From a bacterium (lineage in GTDB: Bacteria > Sumerlaeota > Sumerlaeia > SLMS01 > JAHLLQ01): 64,000 nucleotides of DNA. Below are positions 17,527 through 26,601 of this stretch, one piece after another. The stretch's first letter is position 1. Every line of letters begins with the position of its first letter. The DNA lies in assembly GCA_020444065.1 (NCBI GenBank), contig JAHLLQ010000004.1, positions 62,001-126,000 of the forward strand, written 5' to 3'. The position numbers and the translations under genes are program-made. The notes under the pieces were generated by a model. It did no database searches. It had not been told where the DNA came from and was given only the letters and a program-made list of their open reading frames with translations.

Positions 17527-18333
17527 ATGGCGGATTTCTTGGCGGTGCTTGGCTTATTCGCATTCATGGACGTGCTGCTCCTCTGTGTGGCGGGCGCGGT
17601 CCTGTTCCTCTATGCGCTCTTCACGCTCGGGCCTTTGCCCAGCCGCGGCGAAATCGGAGAACAGAGAATTCAGCGGAGGCTAGCCAGATCCCTCGACAAG
17701 AACACCTACCGCGTCTTTCACAACGTCCTCTTGCCAGTGGAGGGGGGGACGACGCAGATCGATCATGTGGTGCTGAGTCCGTTCGGGATCTTCGCAATCG
17801 AGACGAAGAACATGGGCGGCGCGATCTATGGGTCGGAACGCGACCATCAGTGGACGCAGAAGATCGGGCGGCAGACGCACAAGTTCCAGAACCCGCTGCG
17901 ACAGAATCACGGGCACAGGTGCGCGCTGGCTGTTTGTCTCGGCGTGCCGGCGGAGCAGGTCCACTCGATCGTCGCGTTTGTTGGATCCGCGCGGCTGGCG
18001 AAGGGCCCACTGCCTGGCGTGGTGCGAGGGACTCTGGCGTGCGTGCAGGAAATCCGTCGGCATCGCGCCCCGGTGTTTGAACCCGAGCGCGTGGCGGAAC
18101 TGGCAGCGGCGCTCGAGATGGGACGCATCCAGGCTACCCGCGAGGCGATGCGCGATCACACCCGGCGGGTTCAGGAGGCTCGCGCGGCGGCGCCGATCGA
18201 TTCGCAGCCCGTGTGCCCGAAGTGCGGTGGGCGGATGGTGCTGCGGACGGCTCGCCAGGGAGCCAACGCCGGGCGGCAATTCTGGGGCTGCGGGCGGTTT
18301 CCCCAGTGCCGCGGACGCCGGGATATTGCATAG
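17527..18333 (+). CDS. NERD nuclease-related protein with topoisomerase zinc ribbon
   Basis: A 268-residue protein. Residues 1-35 are a membrane anchor. About 40-160 form a NERD domain: GEIGEQRIQRRL, the IDHVVLSPFGIFAIETKN core with catalytic-like Asp and E-x-K, and a following W-T-Q. The C-terminus, CPKCGGRMVLRTARQG then FWGCGRFPQC, is a topoisomerase-type C4 zinc ribbon. NERD is a PD-(D/E)xK-like fold found in DNA-processing and some defence loci. Of the possible starts I prefer ATG at 17527, which has GGAGGAGG 9-11 nt upstream. It is divergent from the KAP/LRR pair. Confidence 0.85.
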   Translation: MADFLAVLGLFAFMDVLLLCVAGAVLFLYALFTLGPLPSRGEIGEQRIQRRLARSLDKNTYRVFHNVLLPVEGGTTQIDHVVLSPFGIFAIETKNMGGAIYGSERDHQWTQKIGRQTHKFQNPLRQNHGHRCALAVCLGVPAEQVHSIVAFVGSARLAKGPLPGVVRGTLACVQEIRRHRAPVFEPERVAELAAALEMGRIQATREAMRDHTRRVQEARAAAPIDSQPVCPKCGGRMVLRTARQGANAGRQFWGCGRFPQCRGRRDIA

Positions 18334-18500
18334 AGATCAGTTTAGTAAGACAGCCGCCAATCGCCTCCCAACTCCGCGTTTCTCAGGAATTCGGCTGGAC
18401 ACATCCCAATCCTTTCCTTCAATCTTGAAGTCTTGTTCGGCGGGTGCGTAATACAACCGATAAACCTGCCGACAGGCACTCTCTGGGGGCATCAGGGCAC

Positions 18501-19868
18501 ATGTTCGATCGATGGACGAGGACTTCGGGAGGATCCGCACGGTGGAGCGGTCGCCTGCTGCCGTGGATCGCAGCCCTCGGGATCGTCGCTGCCTGTCTCC
18601 TTGGCGGCTCGGCCTTCGCCGAAGATGTCGTCGTCAAGAAAGACGGCACGTCCGTTCGCGGAACCGTTGTCAGTTGGACCCAGGCCTCCATCAGCATCCA
18701 GACAGGCGGCTTCCGGCTCGATTTGCCGGCCGGCCAGGTCCAGGACGTCCAGATCCCCGGCGCCAACGGATGCGAGAAAGAAACCGTCGCCGCGCGGTCG
18801 CAAATCGCCGCCCAGCGCTACTCCCAGGCTTGTCAGACAATCGTCAGCACACTTCAGGGAGTGCCCACCTGCAATGCGCTGGGCGAAGTAATCTTACAGT
18901 TGCTCGCGCTTCCCCCAGGAACGCTCAGTCCGCAGGAGCTTGCCGAGTTGGGCAAGGTCAGCGCCGGCATCCCGAGCGTGACGCTGCGGATGCTGGAGGA
19001 GAACCTTGGCATTCCCCGTGACGATCGGATCGACTTCGCCACGCGCGCCCTGATGGTCGCAGACGGCCAGGACTTCACGAAGCTTCGTTCCGGGCTCCTC
19101 GAGCTCTATCGCGGCCGGTTGGGTGAAGCCATGGCCGATTCCAATGTCGAAGAGATCAACAAGTCGCTCGTTGGAATTGCTGAGCTCTACGAGCCGGGGC
19201 TCAAGCCGGTTTCGTCTGCCAACAAGTTCCGCCAGAATCATCATCTCAGCAACGTGGAGCGCCTGGCGCGCGCGATCGATCTGATTCCGCTTCCGGCCGA
19301 TCTTCGCGCCTCCGAGACCAGCTTGATGCAGTTGATGTCGCTGGCTCAGACGCCGATGCGCAGCGCACAGGATCAGGTCTACTCGCGACTCGAAGATTAC
19401 TTCTACAGCCAGGCGGAAGGAATCATGAAACGCTTCCGCGAATCCGGCGAGTACCAGCGCTACCTCGCGCAGTTCGAACTCTGGAAGTCGCTGCTTCCTC
19501 CCCAGACCGCCGTTTCCGAACGCATTGTCGATATCTCCGAGCACATGCAGCTTCTGGGCGAACGCGAAAGCGCAGCCTTCAACGAATACACGCGTCTGAT
19601 GCGCATGGCCGAAGCCGGCTCGCCCGCCTTTGTCGGCGAGATCGATTCGCAGATCATCCGCTTCCGCGAATCCTGCATCTGGACGCCGGAGCGCATCGAG
19701 CAGTTCCGCCAGCGCAAAGAGCAACTCGCCGGCGCGCTGGCTCCCTCCGCTCCGCCGGAGACTCCAATGCCGGAGGCCGAGCAGATCGAGGACGAGACCA
19801 TCGCCACCGACCCGAACGATCCCTTCGCCGGCAGCGTCGTCGTCCAACCCTCGACCGGCGGAAGCTGA
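18501..19868 (+). CDS. exported protein of unknown function
   Basis: A 455-residue protein with a signal peptide (about 1-40, cut near SAFA) starting at ATG 18501. The first mature segment (DGTSVRGTVVSWTQASISIQ) is a small beta motif that also opens the FecR-GspG protein at 61912-63507. The rest is helical and Glu/Arg/Leu-rich, without a family I know; its composition looks like a helical scaffold. The C-terminus is Pro-rich and acidic. Probably periplasmic. The downstream small gene follows after 28 bp. Confidence 0.6.
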   Translation: MFDRWTRTSGGSARWSGRLLPWIAALGIVAACLLGGSAFAEDVVVKKDGTSVRGTVVSWTQASISIQTGGFRLDLPAGQVQDVQIPGANGCEKETVAARSQIAAQRYSQACQTIVSTLQGVPTCNALGEVILQLLALPPGTLSPQELAELGKVSAGIPSVTLRMLEENLGIPRDDRIDFATRALMVADGQDFTKLRSGLLELYRGRLGEAMADSNVEEINKSLVGIAELYEPGLKPVSSANKFRQNHHLSNVERLARAIDLIPLPADLRASETSLMQLMSLAQTPMRSAQDQVYSRLEDYFYSQAEGIMKRFRESGEYQRYLAQFELWKSLLPPQTAVSERIVDISEHMQLLGERESAAFNEYTRLMRMAEAGSPAFVGEIDSQIIRFRESCIWTPERIEQFRQRKEQLAGALAPSAPPETPMPEAEQIEDETIATDPNDPFAGSVVVQPSTGGS

Positions 19869-19896
19869 GACCAGCACCAACTGAGAGGGACCGTAC

Positions 19897-20424
19897 GTGT
19901 ACGCGTTGCCCGATCAAGCCCTCCGGAGTTTCCCTTTTCGTTTCGTCGGCCTCTTCCTGTCGATCAATTGCGTCATCTACCTCGGTGCCTATGCGATCAC
20001 TCCGAGGAGCACCTGCAAATGCAAATACCTCAATGAAGAAATGAGAAGCAAGGTAGCGATCCACAGCAGGGCTCAGGCGGTTTCCGAGTTCATTACGATC
20101 GAACATCAGGATCTTAACGAGGCAATCGAAGAGGCGAATCACGGGGCTTCGAAGCTCTTGTTTCCAAAACGCCAAAGCCGAATTCGCGTCTTCCGACACG
20201 AGTATCTTGTTGTCTTCGTCTACCCCGGAGAGGATGGGAAGTGCGTGCTCTTCGATGACGAGAAGCGTGCGGACTTCGTATCCCATCTCAGAGCAGAAGA
20301 ACTCGTTCCAATTGCTCTCGATCCCGATGATATCATCGCTGTGTACGACAAGTTCGGAAGCCTCGACCTTTACGAGATCCTCTGGTTGCACTCCGGAACC
20401 TCGGATTGGGTGAGGAAGCCATGA
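19897..20424 (+). CDS. hypothetical protein with N-terminal membrane segment
   Basis: A 175-residue protein starting at GTG 19897 with GAGAGGGA before it. Residues about 12-33 are hydrophobic and could be an anchor. The rest is acidic with alternating beta-like stretches (RVFRHEYLVVFVYPGEDGK, CVLFDDEK) and no recognised motif. The neighbouring exported-protein gene is 28 bp upstream. Confidence 0.45.
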   Translation: MYALPDQALRSFPFRFVGLFLSINCVIYLGAYAITPRSTCKCKYLNEEMRSKVAIHSRAQAVSEFITIEHQDLNEAIEEANHGASKLLFPKRQSRIRVFRHEYLVVFVYPGEDGKCVLFDDEKRADFVSHLRAEELVPIALDPDDIIAVYDKFGSLDLYEILWLHSGTSDWVRKP

Positions 20425-20504
20425 GCAAACCCAATTTCGGGCGATGCGCGACCAGTTCGACTTGACCGACGCCTTGGCCGCTCAGAGCGGAAGCTGACCG
20501 ACAC

Positions 20505-20535
20505 AAAAAAGAGGGACGCAATTGCGCCCCTCTTA
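20505..20535 (-). terminator. rho-independent terminator of thrB
   Basis: Read on the minus strand, GAGGGGCGCAA / TTGCGTCCCTC form a stem, followed by TTTTTT. It lies 26 bp after the thrB stop. On the plus strand the same stem is followed by a few T's and could serve the converging gene at 19897-20424. Confidence 0.8.
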
Positions 20536-20560
20536 ATGATTCCACATCTCTCTCGTCAAA

Positions 20561-21499
20561 TCAGCCGTGTCGCACCTGGCATCCGTTGTAGTCCGGCTCC
20601 AGCACGCGACAGCGTCCCGTGTGTCCAAGGTCCGTCAAGGCCCGGCTCCAGGCGGTCGCAACGTTTTCTGCAATCGTTGATTCTGTGACGGCCAGCATTG
20701 ATGGGCCCGCGCCACTGAGGCACGTTGCAGACGCGCCTGCTCGCAAGGCGGCGGAGCGCAGTTCCTCGAAGTTCGGATAGAGCGTTTCGCGGTAGGGCTC
20801 GTGCAATTTGTCGCGCATCAGTGTGGACAAGTGGCTCAAGTCGCCGCGCTGCAGGGCTTCGATCAACAGCGGCACGCGCGCCAGGTTCGCGACGGCATCG
20901 GCGTGCGGAATCAGATCCGGCAGAACGGCACGCGCTTCCTTCGTTTGTACGCCGTAATCAGGCGACAGGATCACGAAGGCGACTGACTTGTGCGGGCGCC
21001 AGCGTCCCAGAACCACGTCTCCAAAATCATCCATCAGCGCCGCTGTCAGTCCGCCGACCATCGCGGGCGCCACATTGTCCGGATGGCCTTCGATCTTCGC
21101 AGCCAGGTTCAGTAGTTCACGGCGATCGAGGGGTGCCCCCGCCAGCGCGTTCGCCCCGACCAGGCCAGCCACGACGGCCGTGCTTGAACTCCCGAGTCCG
21201 CGTGGATGCGGAACGTTGACCTGCACCTGCACTTTCAGCGTCGGCATCGACTTATCGATGGCTTCGTACAGCGTGCGCGCCGACGACAGGATGAGATTGT
21301 CCTGGCTCGGCTCCAGGCCCTGGCTTTCCGGGCCGTCAAAGGACAGTTCGTGCTGGGCATTGTGATCGCCCAACTCAAACGTGAACTTGTTGTACAAACG
21401 AAACGCGCAACCGAGGCAGTCGTAGCCCGGCCCGAGATTCGAAGTCGATGCAGGCACCGTCACTGTCAGTGCACGCGGTGCGCGAGATTGTGGGGTCAA
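20561..21499 (-). CDS. thrB: homoserine kinase
   Basis: A 312-residue GHMP kinase that phosphorylates homoserine for threonine synthesis. Motifs: VPASTSNLGPGYDCLG at the N-terminus, the phosphate loop PHPRGLGSSSTAVVAG near residue 97, and the C-terminal CLSGAGPSMLAV. Homoserine-contacting residues of the family are present in the PASTSN segment. It overlaps the preceding ligase/TPR gene by 4 bp and ends at a terminator, so it is the last gene of a minus-strand transcript. No thrA or thrC is in the window. Confidence 0.93.
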   Translation of the reverse strand: MTPQSRAPRALTVTVPASTSNLGPGYDCLGCAFRLYNKFTFELGDHNAQHELSFDGPESQGLEPSQDNLILSSARTLYEAIDKSMPTLKVQVQVNVPHPRGLGSSSTAVVAGLVGANALAGAPLDRRELLNLAAKIEGHPDNVAPAMVGGLTAALMDDFGDVVLGRWRPHKSVAFVILSPDYGVQTKEARAVLPDLIPHADAVANLARVPLLIEALQRGDLSHLSTLMRDKLHEPYRETLYPNFEELRSAALRAGASATCLSGAGPSMLAVTESTIAENVATAWSRALTDLGHTGRCRVLEPDYNGCQVRHG

Positions 21500-24078
21500 G
21501 ATTCGGCTCCGGAGGCGGCGGATTTAATGCGGGCTTCCACCGTGTCCAGGCGGGCCCGTTGGCTGTCCGTCAAAAAGCCCTCAATCCTCTCGTCCACAGC
21601 GCGCGGAAGTTCCGCCATCACGGCGGCTCGCTTCCAATCTCCCGTCTGCTCCGCGGCGCGCAGGCTGATCTCGGCCTGCAGCACCAGGAAATCCGGGTTC
21701 ATCGGGTTGCGCTGCACGGCCCGCTCGACCAACTCGAAGGCCTCCTCGACATGGCCGGCGCGAAGATGATCTTCCGCAGAGCGGCGCATGTAATCGCCTT
21801 GTCCGCGATTCAGATCGAAGAGCGCCTCCCACGCGTTGGCAGCCTTCTCCCATTCCTTCGCTCGCTCAAAGCTCGCCGGTGCGTAGTTCGCCGACTTGAT
21901 CTTCTCGTCACGCTCGCGTTCCAATTGACGCGCCTCCTGCAACACCACCGACAAGGGAAGGTCACGAGTGTATGCGTAAATCTCGCCCGTCCTGTCCCAC
22001 AGTTCTGCTGCCAGTTCGGGAGATTCGCCGCGATACATGGCGTACTCGTTGTAAATTGTTCCGGCCAGATAGTGCACGCTGACCTTGTCGCTCAGTTCGC
22101 TTGCACGGTCTACTGCATCCTTCGCATTCTCGAACGTTTCAAAGACGATCTCCTGCTGGCGTTTCTTCTCCGCGGGATCCGTTGCTTGATCCATCAAGCG
22201 CTTATGATACCGGCCGAGATTCACATAGATCACGGCAAGGTTGAAGTGCACCTCCGAATAGTCCGGAGCATACTTCTGCATCGTCCGATAGGTCTCCAGG
22301 GCGTGGCGCTGATTCTCGGCGCTCTCTGCCAGCTTGCCCTGCTGTTCCTTCAATGCCGCGAGGCGATTGTACGCGTGGGCCAGTTTGTAATAGGTCGTCA
22401 CGAACGTTGGATTCGCATCCAGCGCCGTGTTGAAACTCTCGATCGCCTTTTCGTAGACTTTCTCTCGCATTGCCAGGGGCATGTTCTCTTGATCACGTGC
22501 GACCATCATAATCCCGGCGTTGTTTGCCTTGGAACCCGCAAAGAAGTCCTTTGCGTAAACGGTGATGAAGCATCCATAGCACACCGCCAGCCCCAGCAGC
22601 ACGCTGCCGATGATGGCTCGTCGATCCCAGATCATTCTTGAGGGGCGCGCGGGCTCGCAATTGCCGCGCAGACTCATCGCAATCGCGCCTGTTCCCAGGC
22701 CCAGTGCAACATGCGTGATGACGGCTCCAATCGGCCATCGCATCATCGGGGTAGTCAAGTTCCCGACATATAGGAACCCGATACCACACAGATAGCCAAT
22801 CACCGCGACCCGCAACATGTGCGACTCACACCGCCGCAGCGCGCGGAAACCTAGCCAGCCGATGCCGCCCAGGAACGCGATGTACGTCAGGAAACCCAGG
22901 ATGCCGTTCTCCGCCAGCAAATCCAGGAACCGATTGTGCGCATAGAGCGTCACATTGCTGATGTCTGCCATGTGGTAGTTCGGTGTGCGGTACTTCGGGA
23001 ATTCCAATCGGAAACTACCCGGGCCGGTTCCGAGGATCGGGTTCGATTCGAACATCCTGATCGCGCCCGGGAAGATAATCTTGCGTGAGCTCGTACTCGT
23101 CACGACTGATCGGAAGTCTTCAACCAGGTCGCCCCAGGTGAAGTACACGACCGTGCCGGCTACAATCGCCAGAAGGATCAGTGCGGCAGGCCATGCGGGG
23201 ATCTTCAGGATCTTATATCGCGTGAACACGTACACGGCGACTACGAACACAATGGGGGAGATCGGTAGCAGGAATGTCGAGGACTTCGAGAACGTCATGT
23301 AAATGCATGCGGCTGCCATGATCGCCGCGACGCCGGACAGGAACATCCACAAGGGCGACAACTGCAGCGGGCGCCTGCGCTCGTGTCGCTCGCGCATATC
23401 TTCGTAGTTCACGACGGTGCACGCCAATGCGATTGGCAGCAGTAATGTCAGGAAATTGCCGAAGAACTGCCGATTCAGGATCGTCGACAGCATCTCGCGC
23501 GTTCCGGCGAACGTCGCGGTCAAATTCAGAATCGCCGATGGGGCGTCGCCCGGCCTGGCGTGCGCATAGAAGTCCTGCAGCATGTGCTTGTGAATCGGTT
23601 CCATCATACCGGCATAGTGAAAGAGCCCGAATCCGCAAGTGATCAACGCCAGCACGACCCAGAAACGCATTCCCCAGCGGACCATCCGGACCGTATTGGT
23701 AACGGATGCTCCCAGAAAAAAGAACCCAGCCAGCGACAGGTGGAAATAGACCAGTTGCCAGCCGACCCATTTCGCGTAGTCGGCTGCCCCGAACAGCGTT
23801 GAGAGGATCAGGACGCCGATGTACGCGAGGTAGGGGATCGTAACGATCTTCGGTGGAGCCTCGACGCGGCGCCGCATCCAGAGGGTCAGGAACGTGATCA
23901 TGCAGATCGCTCCGCCGATCCACATGGTGCAGTACTTGATGTCGTCCAGATTGTTCGTCAGCGGGGTCAGAATCAAGACGTGGAGCATCGACGATGCTGC
24001 CAGTATGGCAGCGCCGACCAGCACCTCCCAGGATGGGAGTTGGTCCGGCTCCATGTTGAGTTTCTTCTCTTCCGTCAT
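21496..24078 (-). CDS. O-antigen ligase/polymerase (Wzy_C) with TPR domain
   Basis: An 860-residue inner-membrane protein. About eleven membrane helices fill the first 480 residues. The Wzy_C family core is present: NPILGTGPGSFRLEFPKY, then ISNVTLYAHNRFLDLLAENG and LGFLTYIAFLGG, which carry the conserved Arg/His of the O-antigen ligase/polymerase fold. From about 530 to 800 there are TPR helical pairs. Such proteins join O-antigen or other surface polysaccharides to lipid A-core or to themselves. The start ATG 24078 overlaps the DUF4911 stop by one base. thrB follows with a 4 bp overlap. Whether it is ligase or polymerase cannot be told. Confidence 0.78.
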   Translation of the reverse strand: MTEEKKLNMEPDQLPSWEVLVGAAILAASSMLHVLILTPLTNNLDDIKYCTMWIGGAICMITFLTLWMRRRVEAPPKIVTIPYLAYIGVLILSTLFGAADYAKWVGWQLVYFHLSLAGFFFLGASVTNTVRMVRWGMRFWVVLALITCGFGLFHYAGMMEPIHKHMLQDFYAHARPGDAPSAILNLTATFAGTREMLSTILNRQFFGNFLTLLLPIALACTVVNYEDMRERHERRRPLQLSPLWMFLSGVAAIMAAACIYMTFSKSSTFLLPISPIVFVVAVYVFTRYKILKIPAWPAALILLAIVAGTVVYFTWGDLVEDFRSVVTSTSSRKIIFPGAIRMFESNPILGTGPGSFRLEFPKYRTPNYHMADISNVTLYAHNRFLDLLAENGILGFLTYIAFLGGIGWLGFRALRRCESHMLRVAVIGYLCGIGFLYVGNLTTPMMRWPIGAVITHVALGLGTGAIAMSLRGNCEPARPSRMIWDRRAIIGSVLLGLAVCYGCFITVYAKDFFAGSKANNAGIMMVARDQENMPLAMREKVYEKAIESFNTALDANPTFVTTYYKLAHAYNRLAALKEQQGKLAESAENQRHALETYRTMQKYAPDYSEVHFNLAVIYVNLGRYHKRLMDQATDPAEKKRQQEIVFETFENAKDAVDRASELSDKVSVHYLAGTIYNEYAMYRGESPELAAELWDRTGEIYAYTRDLPLSVVLQEARQLERERDEKIKSANYAPASFERAKEWEKAANAWEALFDLNRGQGDYMRRSAEDHLRAGHVEEAFELVERAVQRNPMNPDFLVLQAEISLRAAEQTGDWKRAAVMAELPRAVDERIEGFLTDSQRARLDTVEARIKSAASGAES

Positions 24079-24362
24079 CACTTCCACACGTCGGTGACCC
24101 GGTTCATGCCCGGCTCGATCTCTTCGATTTGCACAGGAAACTCCCGCGACAGATCGGTCAGGATCTGGCGGACCAGTCCGACGTTATTCTCCCAGGTGTA
24201 GATGTGCAGCCGGCCGATTCCTTGCACGGGCGTCCGCGCCAGCGCCAGATTATCGTAGCCCTCCAGCGTGATGCACAGCCGCTGAATATACTCCAACGGC
24301 AGGGTGACATGCATCGTCACCCAATCGCCAGATGCAGGAATGTGCGAAAACCGACTCGTCAT
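24078..24362 (-). CDS. DUF4911-domain protein
   Basis: A 94-residue protein with LEYIQRLCITLEGYDNLALART at the N-terminal half and VRQILTDLSREFPVQIEEIE at the C-terminal half. This is the DUF4911 pattern (a small ferredoxin-like fold of unknown role). ATG at 24362 is preferred to TTG 24365. It is co-translated with the ligase/TPR gene. Confidence 0.65.
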   Translation of the reverse strand: MTSRFSHIPASGDWVTMHVTLPLEYIQRLCITLEGYDNLALARTPVQGIGRLHIYTWENNVGLVRQILTDLSREFPVQIEEIEPGMNRVTDVWK

Positions 24363-24408
24363 CAACCCAGGTGCGTGCCTTCCCAGGCCCCGCGAAGCAA
24401 GGGGAACC

Positions 24409-25641
24409 TCACAGGTTTGGGTCCGTCAGGAAGGGCGCCGGGAGCTCTTCCGAGTTATCCACGGGCTCAAACGGCGTCGGTTCAGGCTCCAGGGCTGCAT
24501 GCGGATCAGCGAAGAGCATCCACTGCTCTGTATTGTCCTCTGGTGGCTCTCCCAGAAAGGCGCGCCGCAGCGGATCCGTCGGCCTCATCCGGATGGAATG
24601 CACAGGATCCGTCCACATGTCCACGAAGAGCTTCCGGGCTGCTTCGTTGTCCTTCCTCTCGAAGTAGCAGAGCATCATCCGCGTCTGGGCGGGATCGGCC
24701 AGGAAGTGGTGGGGATAGTCGTCCAAGAATTCGCGGAGCAGCTTAATCGCTTCTTCCAGTTCCTCGGGATTCTTGCGGCCCTCCAGGAACTTCCCCGTCG
24801 CCACAGACAGCAGCGCATACGGCCGAAGAACTGAATTGGGTGCCTGCTCGACGACAGACAACAGAATCTTCTGGTCTCGCGGGCGCGTGGCGCTCATCGC
24901 CTGGAGACTCTCAAAGACCCCGGTATGACCCGATACCAGTCCCCATGCGATCTGATCGTCTTCGGTGCGCGGCTCCTGGACCATAACCTCAAGGCTGCCA
25001 AGAGCTTCTGTCGTCTGGCCTTCCTGAGTATTGGAGGCCTTGCAGACCAGCGAAATATCCAACCTGTACTTGCCCGGCGTATCGAATGCGGCGCCGCTCA
25101 GGCTATTGTAGTCGTGTGCCATGAGAAGCGTAAGCTCGGCTTCCTCGCCTTCCCGCAGGTTGAAGACGCTGTTCGGAACGGCTTCCGGCCGGCGCTGAGG
25201 GGTAAACATGAAAGGATACCCGCTCGGCTCGATCGGCGTCACACGAACCTGCACGTCATTGCCGAAGGCCATGGCTGCCACGAAGTCGACCGTCGACCTG
25301 GGATCCATGCCCACGGTGCGGAACTGAAGGACCAGTGGTTCGCCCAGTGTCAGCGTCGGGTTCAGAGCGCGAACCGACCGGGCGACCTTTGCGCAGATGA
25401 CGGGCTCTGTGAATTCCTGGGCGCCCGGGATGTTGGAACCGGCAGGCACGCTCAGAATATCCTTGGAATCACCCAGCGGCAGCACTCGTGGGCCAACTGG
25501 AGTTGGTGTGGCGCCCGGAGCGCCGGGATTCGAAGCCGGCGGCAAAGGCTCTGGGGCGACCGGCTGTTGGGCCAGCGCGGAATGCGGCATCGCCGTTGTT
25601 GCCAAGGCAGCCAAGGCCAGTGAAACCAACAGTTTTCTCAT
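24409..25641 (-). CDS. exported protein of unknown function
   Basis: A 410-residue protein with a signal peptide (1-24, cut after ALA-Q) and a Pro/Gly-rich linker. The mature part has a beta-sandwich-like N-terminal half and, from about 240, helical stretches resembling TPR-like repeats (EELEEAIKLLREFLDDYP). No named family. The lipoprotein gene is 91 bp upstream and the DUF4911 gene 46 bp downstream, all on the same strand, so an operon of envelope proteins is likely. Confidence 0.58.
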   Translation of the reverse strand: MRKLLVSLALAALATTAMPHSALAQQPVAPEPLPPASNPGAPGATPTPVGPRVLPLGDSKDILSVPAGSNIPGAQEFTEPVICAKVARSVRALNPTLTLGEPLVLQFRTVGMDPRSTVDFVAAMAFGNDVQVRVTPIEPSGYPFMFTPQRRPEAVPNSVFNLREGEEAELTLLMAHDYNSLSGAAFDTPGKYRLDISLVCKASNTQEGQTTEALGSLEVMVQEPRTEDDQIAWGLVSGHTGVFESLQAMSATRPRDQKILLSVVEQAPNSVLRPYALLSVATGKFLEGRKNPEELEEAIKLLREFLDDYPHHFLADPAQTRMMLCYFERKDNEAARKLFVDMWTDPVHSIRMRPTDPLRRAFLGEPPEDNTEQWMLFADPHAALEPEPTPFEPVDNSEELPAPFLTDPNL

Positions 25642-25732
25642 CAACAATCCAATATCCAGGGAATCGCGCCGGGCGCCGGGGGACAGCCCCTCATAGTTGA
25701 TCGCTGGAACGCCGGTGGGGTTTGCTGGGCGC

Positions 25733-26377
25733 TCAATACAGGCGGAAGATGTCCCGATCGTAGGCTTCTTCGCGCGCCTCTTCGGCCAGTTCTTCGATGA
25801 CCGTCAGTTGCGAATCGAACAAATCGGAGTCCTCGCCGTGCCAGGTCCAGATCTTCTGGCCCTGTTCCACGTCCCAGAGGTCCAGGTCGAAGCGAATCCG
25901 GCTGACCCACCAGTGGAAGGTTCTCTGGTGCGTCGTGCGGGCCAGAGCCACATGGCTGGACAGCACGTAATCTACATTCAGGGACCGGCCGTAATCGAGC
26001 GGATGCTGACTCTGGAGGACAACAAGGCGCTCTTCAGGTGAGAGATCCGGATAGGCGCGGCGTACAGTGCGCTCCTTCTGGGCCATGTATGTGGCGAGAT
26101 CGGTGCGGGGATAGACCAGAACGCCGGGAATCTTCTCGAATTCATCCGCCAGGGCCTCGCCCAATTGAATACCGGCGTTGCCATTCTGGTAACGATCGCG
26201 GGAGCTCAACCACCAGCCGGTCAGCTCCTGGCGGGTCTCCGTGGCGTTCTCCGCCATGACGCCGTCCAGAACGGCCAGCTTCACCACGTGAGTAGGTGCG
26301 GGCACGGACCCGCAGCCGCCGGCAAGAAGACTCGCCGACAACAGAATCCCAATGAAGAGCCACCGACCGATGCGCAC
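25733..26377 (-). CDS. putative lipoprotein
   Basis: A 214-residue protein starting at GTG 26377, preceded by AGGGG. The signal peptide ends in LLAGGC, a good lipobox, so it is probably a diacylated lipoprotein. The mature domain (VVKLAVLDGVMAENATETRQE, then a mixed alpha/beta part with VDYVLSSHVALARTTH and FDLDLWDVEQGQKIWTW) resembles lipoproteins of the LpoB/CsgG-like periplasmic fold; this is a weak resemblance only. Earlier ATG/TTG frames give a non-signal start, so I reject them. Confidence 0.6.
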   Translation of the reverse strand: MRIGRWLFIGILLSASLLAGGCGSVPAPTHVVKLAVLDGVMAENATETRQELTGWWLSSRDRYQNGNAGIQLGEALADEFEKIPGVLVYPRTDLATYMAQKERTVRRAYPDLSPEERLVVLQSQHPLDYGRSLNVDYVLSSHVALARTTHQRTFHWWVSRIRFDLDLWDVEQGQKIWTWHGEDSDLFDSQLTVIEELAEEAREEAYDRDIFRLY

Positions 26378-26601
26378 GATGAAGACCCCTGTCGCTATGA
26401 CGATTGAGCGCCTTTCCGGAAGCCGGCGGCGCCGCTCTCCAAAGGGTTGCCCAGGGCCCCCGAGTGTCAAGGAAAGTGATGCGACACGGGCGCGCCCGCT
26501 GCTGAATGCCCTCCCTCACGATGCCCTTTCCCTTGCCATGGTATCTCGAAACCGGGATGCCCTGAAGAACACGGATCAAACACCTCGCGGAGACTGTCCC
26601 C

